NCBI GenBank assembly: GCA_023262065.1
Contig: JALRDW010000145.1
Coordinates: forward strand, 1 to 8,572
DNA: 8,572 bases
Source of the DNA: Acidimicrobiia bacterium
Lineage (GTDB): Bacteria; Actinomycetota; Acidimicrobiia; IMCC26256
Direction: 5' to 3'
In this document: one piece after another, positions 5,348 to 8,572 of the stretch
Layout of the letters: each line of letters opens with the position of its first letter
Numbering within the stretch: position 1 is the stretch's first letter
Translations under genes and position numbers: made by a program
Notes under the pieces: generated by a model
What the model saw: only the letters and a program-made list of their open reading frames with translations
Database searches by the model: none
What the model was told of the DNA's origin: nothing

Positions 5348-6684
5348 CCGACGAGGAACCTCGGGAAGCGGAGCTTGCCCTGCTCCGGGACCAGCGCGTC
5401 CACGAGGTCGTCGGCGAGGATCCGGCCGAGCGGACGGTCATCCTCGTCGACGACGAGCACCGAGGACCCACGCGAGTCGATGAACTGCGCGACGACGTCC
5501 TCGACCGAGGCGTCGGGCGGCACCGTCACCGGCTCCGGACCGTTCGTGAGATCACCCACGAGGTCGTCCTTCGCCGCGACGAGCAGTTCGAAGAGCCCGA
5601 TGTCGTGGACGAGACGACCCTCAGCGTCGACGACGATCACCGCGTCCACATCCGACTGGTGCTCGGCCTCGGCCCGCAGGATGCGCCGCACCTCGGCGAC
5701 CGTCTGGTCGGCAGCGACGAGGATGAGGTTCGTCGTCATGACCCCGCCGGCCGACTCCTCGTCGTACCCGAGCAGGGTCGCGAGTTGGAGCGCGGTGGTG
5801 CGGTCCATCGCGGCGAGCAGCGCCTCGACCTCGCCGTCCCCGAGCTCCCGCAGGGCATCGACCGCCTCGTCCGGTTCCATCTCGACGATGAGCGCGGCCG
5901 CCGCCTCCGGGGTCATCTCGCGGAGCAGGTCCCGCAGCTCGTCCGGCTCCATCTCCTCGAGCGCGTCCGCCGCGGCCTCGGGGTCGAGGGCCGAGAGGAG
6001 TTCCTGCCGCTCGTCCCGTCCGAGCTCCTCGAGGAGGTCGGCGAGGTCCGCCGGCCGCATGCGACGCAGGGCCTGGTTCGGCGTGGCGAGGCGCATCGAC
6101 CCCTCGGAGGCTGCGAACGGCTGCACGGAGGCCCAGTCGATGACGCGCTCGGGGGTCGGGCGGGTCCGGCGCGTCGCCGGGCCGAGGCGACGCAGCAGCG
6201 TCACGAAGCCGACGTCCACCCCGACGAGTCGGATGTCCTCGCCGACGTGGGCGAGGTAGAGGTCGGACGCGCGCACGACCCGCACGCCGTCGATGTCCAC
6301 GAGCTGGTGGTCGATGACGTCCGCGTTGAGGCACACCTCGGCGTCCCGGCGGCCGAAGTCGCGCAGGTCGAGGCGGGCGTCGGTGAGGCGCGCCCCCCGG
6401 TGGGAGAGCTCGGCGACCTTCGTGATCGGGACGTAGGCCCGGCGCCGACCGACCCGCACCACGAGTCCGATGACCGGCGGGTAGTGCTCGTCCTGCCACC
6501 GCACGACGACGTCGGCGATCCGGCCGACCTCGACCGCGTCACCCGTGGTGACGACGCGTCCGACGAGGCCCGCCACCGACACGAGCGCGTCGGCGATGGA
6601 ACGGTTGGCGAGGATCCGTTGGGTTCGGCGCTCCCGGCGGCGACGGATGGCGGCCGGCGCGGGGAAGGAGGGGCGACGGGGCAT
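5344..6684 (-). CDS. PRC-barrel / MgtE_N / CBS-pair soluble protein, likely Mg2+-sensing partner of the transporter
   Basis: This gene encodes 446 aa. ATG at 6684 is preferred to an ATG 25 codons upstream because GGGAG (6694-6690) sits 5 nt ahead and the extra N-terminus is low-quality sequence. After a basic N-tail (RRRRERR), residues about 36-185 contain PRC-barrel-like strands (LVGRVVTTGDAVEVGRIADV and a second copy near 115-185). Residues 205-305 form the acidic helical MgtE_N superhelix, with repeats such as ALDPEAAADALEEMEPDELRD. From residue 316 (GVMTTN) to about 435 there are two CBS domains. No membrane helices exist, so this is the cytosolic half of an MgtE channel without its pore. 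In MgtE these domains bind Mg2+ and close the channel. Here the pore partner is presumably the overlapping NRAMP-type transporter. The role is inferred from architecture and gene order. Confidence 0.87.
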   Translation of the reverse strand: MPRRPSFPAPAAIRRRRERRTQRILANRSIADALVSVAGLVGRVVTTGDAVEVGRIADVVVRWQDEHYPPVIGLVVRVGRRRAYVPITKVAELSHRGARLTDARLDLRDFGRRDAEVCLNADVIDHQLVDIDGVRVVRASDLYLAHVGEDIRLVGVDVGFVTLLRRLGPATRRTRPTPERVIDWASVQPFAASEGSMRLATPNQALRRMRPADLADLLEELGRDERQELLSALDPEAAADALEEMEPDELRDLLREMTPEAAAALIVEMEPDEAVDALRELGDGEVEALLAAMDRTTALQLATLLGYDEESAGGVMTTNLILVAADQTVAEVRRILRAEAEHQSDVDAVIVVDAEGRLVHDIGLFELLVAAKDDLVGDLTNGPEPVTVPPDASVEDVVAQFIDSRGSSVLVVDEDDRPLGRILADDLVDALVPEQGKLRFPRFLVG

Positions 6685-6690
6685 GTCGAC

Positions 6691-6717
6691 TCCCGGGCGT
6701 TCGTGGCTCGGCCGGGA
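6691..6717 (-). promoter_or_regulatory. Hairpin covering the Shine-Dalgarno of the MgtE_N/CBS gene
   Basis: On the minus strand TCCCGG (6717-6712) can pair with CCGGGA (6696-6691), a 6 bp stem with a 15 nt loop. The second arm contains most of the GGGAG ribosome binding site at 6694-6690, whose start codon begins at 6684. This could lower initiation unless the stem is opened, for example by upstream translation. Confidence 0.3.
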
Positions 6718-6783
6718 CCGGTCGGTCCACGGTCGATGCGGCGGGCGGTGGGACCACACCGCGCCCGAGGACGGCCCGCCGGG

Positions 6784-6846
6784 TCAGGAGACGGCGGGAC
6801 CGGGGAGGGCGCGGTGACGGCTACTCGGGGGTTCGCCGGAGCACAT
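6784..6846 (-). CDS. Candidate leader peptide ORF upstream of the cation-transport operon
   Basis: This is a 20-codon ORF, ATG 6846-6844 to TGA 6786-6784. It begins M-C-S-G-E-P-P-S-S-R-H-R and continues with a P-G-P segment before the stop. It has the best Shine-Dalgarno in the window, GGGAGGTGA at 6860-6852, 5 nt before the ATG; without use as a ribosome binding site this match has no obvious purpose. The stop is 99 nt upstream of the MgtE_N/CBS start. The peptide has an early Glu-Pro-Pro and two later prolines. Known Mg2+ leader peptides such as enterobacterial MgtL are short, proline-rich and have acidic residues near the start, and they act through ribosome slowing or destabilisation at low Mg2+. 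The codons for R-H-R form one arm of the competing helices. Translation and function are inference; a chance ORF remains possible. Confidence 0.4.
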   Translation of the reverse strand: MCSGEPPSSRHRALPGPAVS

Positions 6847-6865
6847 CTGCGTCACCTCCCTCACC

Positions 6866-6887
6866 GCCGCACCCCGCAGGGGGCGGC
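6866..6887 (-). repeat. Leader hairpin, 9 bp with a single-base bulge
   Basis: On the minus strand GCCGCCCCC (6887-6879), triloop TGC, then GGGG, bulged T6871 and GCGGC (to 6866) form a compact hairpin. It lies between the candidate promoter and the leader ORF. It has no U-tract, so it reads as a structural element of the leader rather than a terminator. Confidence 0.4.
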
Positions 6888-6934
6888 CCACCATCGTCGG
6901 AACGGTCGTCCGGACGCCACGGACCGGAGCCTGC

Positions 6935-6940
6935 AGCCTA
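6935..6940 (-). promoter_or_regulatory. Candidate -10 box for the cation-transport operon
   Basis: TAGGCT (6940-6935 on the minus strand) fits TANNNT. It is placed correctly to transcribe the whole structured leader, with an expected start near 6928. No convincing -35 hexamer is found 16-18 nt upstream, so this is weak on its own. Confidence 0.3.
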
Positions 6941-6983
6941 CCAGCCACCCCGAACCGCCCGGATCGGCGGGTTCCGGACGCGA

Positions 6984-7013
6984 CGGACGGGAGGACCATG
7001 GCCCTCCCGTCCG
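6984..7013 (-). terminator. Perfect 11 bp hairpin downstream of the ferredoxin gene
   Basis: CGGACGGGAGG (6984-6994) and its exact reverse complement CCTCCCGTCCG (7003-7013) are separated by 8 nt. It lies 48 nt beyond the ferredoxin stop and upstream of the candidate promoter at 6940. That is where a terminator insulating the two minus-strand units would be expected. No U-tract follows on either strand, which is common in very GC-rich genomes. Confidence 0.55.
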
Positions 7014-7033
7014 CTCGTTCACTGCTGCGATCC

Positions 7034-7056
7034 CGTCGGCCGTGCGCCGGCCGACG
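7034..7056 (-). terminator. 8 bp hairpin immediately after the ferredoxin stop
   Basis: CGTCGGCC (7034-7041) pairs perfectly with GGCCGACG (7049-7056) across a 7 nt loop. The hairpin begins 5 nt past the ferredoxin stop codon. It probably serves as the first of two tandem termination or 3'-end-stabilising hairpins, together with the 11 bp one at 6984-7013. Confidence 0.5.
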
Positions 7057-7061
7057 CGGGT

Positions 7062-7295
7062 CTACTCCTCGATGAAGATGCACTCCCCGGGGCACTCCTC
7101 GGCGGACTCCACGACCGCTTCGAGCATGCCGTCCGGGATGTTCGCCAGTCCCTCGGCGCCACCGGGGCTGTTGAAGATCTTGTCGCCCTCCTTGACGTAG
7201 GCGAGCCCGTCGTCGAGCAGCGTGAACACGGCGGGAGCGATCTCCTCGCAGAGGCCGTCGCCGGTGCACAGGTCCTGGTCGATCCACACCTTCAT
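7062..7295 (-). CDS. [3Fe-4S] ferredoxin, single cluster
   Basis: This gene encodes 77 aa. ATG at 7295 is supported by AGGGAG 6 nt upstream; the open frame to the left of MKVWID is meaningless low-complexity sequence. Cluster ligands are C10 (DLCTGDGLC), C16 and C68 (EECPGEC). The position where a fourth Cys would stand in 4Fe ferredoxins (12-13) is Gly-Asp, so a [3Fe-4S] cluster is expected. An extra Cys72 follows C68. The central part carries LDDGLAYVKEGD (27-38) and an acidic stretch near the C-terminus. Such small acidic ferredoxins donate electrons to cytochrome P450s or other oxidoreductases in actinobacteria. No redox partner is in the window. The gene stands alone, divergent from arc and followed by two hairpins. 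As I recall, ferredoxin genes are frequent next to arc in actinobacteria, but the functional link is unknown. Confidence 0.88.
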   Translation of the reverse strand: MKVWIDQDLCTGDGLCEEIAPAVFTLLDDGLAYVKEGDKIFNSPGGAEGLANIPDGMLEAVVESAEECPGECIFIEE

Positions 7296-7314
7296 CTGAG
7301 ACTCCCTGGTCGTG

Positions 7315-7332
7315 CCGGCCGGGGGTGGCCGG
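7315..7332 (-). repeat. Inverted repeat in the ferredoxin 5' leader
   Basis: CCGGCC (7315-7320) and GGCCGG (7327-7332) flank GGGGGT. It lies 20 nt ahead of the ferredoxin start. The plus strand here is a run of G tracts through 7341. It could be a leader hairpin or simply GC-rich background. Confidence 0.25.
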
Positions 7333-7418
7333 GCCGGGGGGACGGTCCCGAGCGGAACCGGACCCTCCGATCGCAATCGTGCTGTCGGCTTGCAGGTGTC
7401 GGCGCCGGACCGGGGTAC

Positions 7419-7434
7419 TCGTTCGGGAGAACGA
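7419..7434. repeat. Operator-like dyad TCGTTC-N4-GAACGA
   Basis: This perfect 6 bp dyad with a GGGA spacer lies in the 315 bp divergent region between the ferredoxin and arc (7296-7610). It is 124 nt from the ferredoxin start and 177 nt from the arc start. The half-sites are in the opposite order to the Gram-positive LexA box (GAAC-N4-GTTC), so a LexA site is not claimed. It may bind an unidentified dimeric regulator. Confidence 0.25.
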
Positions 7435-7545
7435 TCGAGCCCTCGGTGCGGTGTCGAGCCGTGAGCGGACCCGGGGATCCGCCACGGGGCGGGAGCGTAC
7501 CCGGATCCCCGGCGGGTATCCGGCATCGAGCCGACGCACCGTGGC

Positions 7546-7551
7546 TAGGGT
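7546..7551 (+). promoter_or_regulatory. Candidate -10 box for arc
   Basis: TAGGGT (7546-7551) in the context GGCTAGGGTGACC fits the actinobacterial -10 pattern. It would give a 5' leader of about 50 nt before the GTG at 7611, which carries its own AGGAGGAG at 7601-7608. No clear -35 is seen. Confidence 0.4.
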
Positions 7552-7610
7552 GACCGACAACGGGTCCGGCCCCACCCGAGGGGCGGCGGTGCAGGGGACG
7601 AGGAGGAGTC

Positions 7611-8572
7611 GTGGCGAGCGAGCACGAACGGCGACTCTCCGAGTACGCGGCCCAGGTCGAGGAACTCCAGGCGAGCATCAAGTCGCTCGAGGAGGAGCTC
7701 GCGGTGCTGACCCGGCGGCTGCAGGAGGCCCCGAAGCGGGTCCGGACCCTCGAGGAGCGGCTGCTCGAGACCAAGGGGCAGCTCACCCAGGCGGTCGCCC
7801 ACAACGAGCGTCTCTCGGCCACGTTGCGGGAGGCCCGCGAGCACATCGCGGCGCTGCGCGAGGAGGTCGAGAAGCTGACCCAGCCGCCGTCGGCCTACGG
7901 CACCTTCCTCGGCCGCAACGAGGACGGCACGGTCGACATCTTCAGCGCCGGACGCAAGATGCGGGTGGCCCTGCACCCCGAGCTCGAGGCCGAGCCGCTG
8001 CGCCGCGGTCAGGAGATCGTGCTCAACGAGTCACTGTCGGTGGTGCTGGCCCGCGGTCCCGAGGTCCAGGGCGAGGTCGTGATCTTCAAGGAACTGCTCG
8101 CCGACGGCGCCCGCGCCCTCATCGTGGGCCGCGCCGACGAGGAACGGGTGTGCGAGCTGGCCGAGGATCTCATCGGGGTGCGCCTCCGGGCCGGCGAGCA
8201 CCTGCTCATGGAGGGCCGGTCCGGGATGCTCGTCGAGCGGATCCCGCGTCCCGAGGTCGAGGAGCTCGTGCTCGAGGAGGTGCCGGACGTCGACTACGCC
8301 GACATCGGGGGCCTCGGGAGGCAAATCGACCAGATCCGCGACGCGGTGGAACTCCCATTCCTGCACCCCGACCTGTTCCTCGAGCATCGGCTGGCGCCGC
8401 CCAAGGGAATCCTGCTGTACGGCCCGCCGGGCTGCGGCAAGACGCTCATAGCCAAGGCGGTGGCGCACTCCTTGGCGAAGAAGGTGGCCGAGCGCACGGG
8501 ACGCGAGGAGGGCCGCTCCTACTTCCTCAATATCAAGGGCCCGGAACTGCTGAACAAGTACGTGGGGGAGAC
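7611..8572 (+). CDS. arc: Proteasome-activating AAA+ ATPase ARC/Mpa, 3' end missing
   Basis: The first 320 codons are present and the gene runs off the right edge; the family is usually about 580-610 aa. GTG at 7611 is the only suitable in-frame start and has AGGAGGAG at 7601-7608 just upstream. Residues 5-100 are a heptad-rich coiled coil ([27 protein letters not shown]), which captures pupylated substrates in characterised Mpa. Residues 105-240 are the tandem OB domains ([30 protein letters not shown]). VDYADIGGL (near 225-235) opens the AAA+ module, and Walker A is GPPGCGKT at 271-278. Walker B and the C-terminal GQYL-type proteasome docking tail lie outside the window. The hexameric ATPase unfolds Pup-tagged proteins into the 20S core; dop, pup and prcBA are expected further right. 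Confidence 0.95.
   Translation, partial: MASEHERRLSEYAAQVEELQASIKSLEEELAVLTRRLQEAPKRVRTLEERLLETKGQLTQAVAHNERLSATLREAREHIAALREEVEKLTQPPSAYGTFLGRNEDGTVDIFSAGRKMRVALHPELEAEPLRRGQEIVLNESLSVVLARGPEVQGEVVIFKELLADGARALIVGRADEERVCELAEDLIGVRLRAGEHLLMEGRSGMLVERIPRPEVEELVLEEVPDVDYADIGGLGRQIDQIRDAVELPFLHPDLFLEHRLAPPKGILLYGPPGCGKTLIAKAVAHSLAKKVAERTGREEGRSYFLNIKGPELLNKYVGE

Larger units (their letters stand above)
6685..6934 (-). promoter_or_regulatory. Structured ~250 nt leader of the MgtE_N/CBS-NRAMP operon
   Basis: The gap between the ferredoxin and MgtE_N/CBS genes (6685-7061) carries no conventional gene. Its part downstream of the -10-like TAGGCT (6940-6935) reads as a structured 5' leader on the minus strand. 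In order: a 9 bp hairpin at 6887-6866; a purine-rich strong Shine-Dalgarno with a 20-codon ORF (6846-6784); a CCCGCCG/CGGCGGG hairpin (6798-6775); a GCGGTG/CACCGC hairpin (6762-6745); and the stem over the downstream ribosome binding site. GCGGTGA (6867-6861) and GGTGACG (6856-6850) compete for the same partner, CGTCACCGC (6819-6811). I compared it by eye with the M-box and the yybP-ykoY manganese riboswitch and could not match either core. It is listed as an unassigned metal-response leader. Confidence 0.4.

Noticed and set aside
3995..6259. Plus-strand open frame of 754 codons opposite the transporter and CBS genes
   Set aside because: It is low-complexity, rich in Arg, Asp, Gly and Ser, without any motif. 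The minus strand encodes two clear families over the same bases.
6685..6934. M-box (ykoK) or yybP-ykoY manganese riboswitch
   Set aside because: The GGTGAGG and GAGTAGCC pieces are reminiscent of these classes, but the remaining conserved core elements could not be found by eye. Left as an unassigned structured leader.
5605..7200. Plus-strand open frame of 531 codons covering the leader region
   Set aside because: It has no recognisable domain and is a shadow of the minus-strand CBS and ferredoxin genes extended by GC-rich lack of stop codons.
7390..7419. Plus-strand promoter with TTGCAG as -35
   Set aside because: No TANNNT hexamer lies at 16-18 nt spacing; the TAGGGT at 7546 is a better arc promoter candidate.
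7419..7434. LexA/SOS box
   Set aside because: The half-sites are GTTC then GAAC, the reverse of the actinobacterial GAAC-N4-GTTC arrangement.
7062..7526. Longer ferredoxin with an upstream start giving 154 aa
   Set aside because: The extension is Pro/Arg/Gly-rich and non-homologous, while the internal ATG at 7295 has a good Shine-Dalgarno and matches normal ferredoxin length.
7435..7532. Three copies of TCGAGCC at 7435, 7454 and 7526 as a direct-repeat operator
   Set aside because: A 7 nt word at irregular spacing in GC-rich DNA is likely chance.

Overview
This is a GC-rich window of about 8.6 kb. Its content fits a high-GC actinobacterium, most likely of the Acidimicrobiia type. The evidence is a proteasome-activating AAA+ ATPase (ARC/Mpa), a Rv2118c-like TrmI, a MarP-like membrane serine protease and a [3Fe-4S] ferredoxin. 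The class-level assignment is inference. The first ~510 bases do not fit the rest. They hold a fragment of translation initiation factor IF-2 of proteobacterial character, then an antisense fragment of a repeat protein, both cut off abruptly. This looks like a chimaeric contig edge or decayed foreign DNA.

Plus strand, 529-4065: a tightly packed gene string. Two small uncharacterised genes (69 and 66 aa, overlapping by 4 nt) are followed by a compact promoter-like site. Next come a ubiquitin-like sulfur carrier (TtuB/ThiS/MoaD type), a TtuA-type tRNA 2-thiouridine synthetase, a TrmI-type tRNA m1A58 methyltransferase, and a MarP-like protease with an N-terminal CvpA-like membrane domain. All junctions from the sulfur carrier to the protease overlap or nearly touch. 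The first three products form a coherent T-arm tRNA modification module (position 54 thiolation plus A58 methylation).

Minus strand, 6684-4073, convergent with the above (7 nt gap): a soluble PRC-barrel/MgtE_N/CBS protein overlaps an NRAMP-superfamily transporter by 4 nt. The transporter has non-canonical metal-site motifs in TM1 and TM6. Together they look like a divalent-cation transport operon, plausibly for Mg2+, with a detached Mg2+-sensing domain. Its ~250 nt leader contains a short proline-containing ORF with a very strong Shine-Dalgarno and several mutually exclusive helices. This candidate leader-peptide switch is the most interesting unexplained element in the window.

Minus strand, 7295-7062: a single-cluster [3Fe-4S] ferredoxin followed by two strong hairpins. 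A 315 bp divergent region separates it from arc, which starts with GTG at 7611 and runs off the right edge just after its Walker A motif. No tRNA, rRNA, CRISPR array or insertion sequence was seen.
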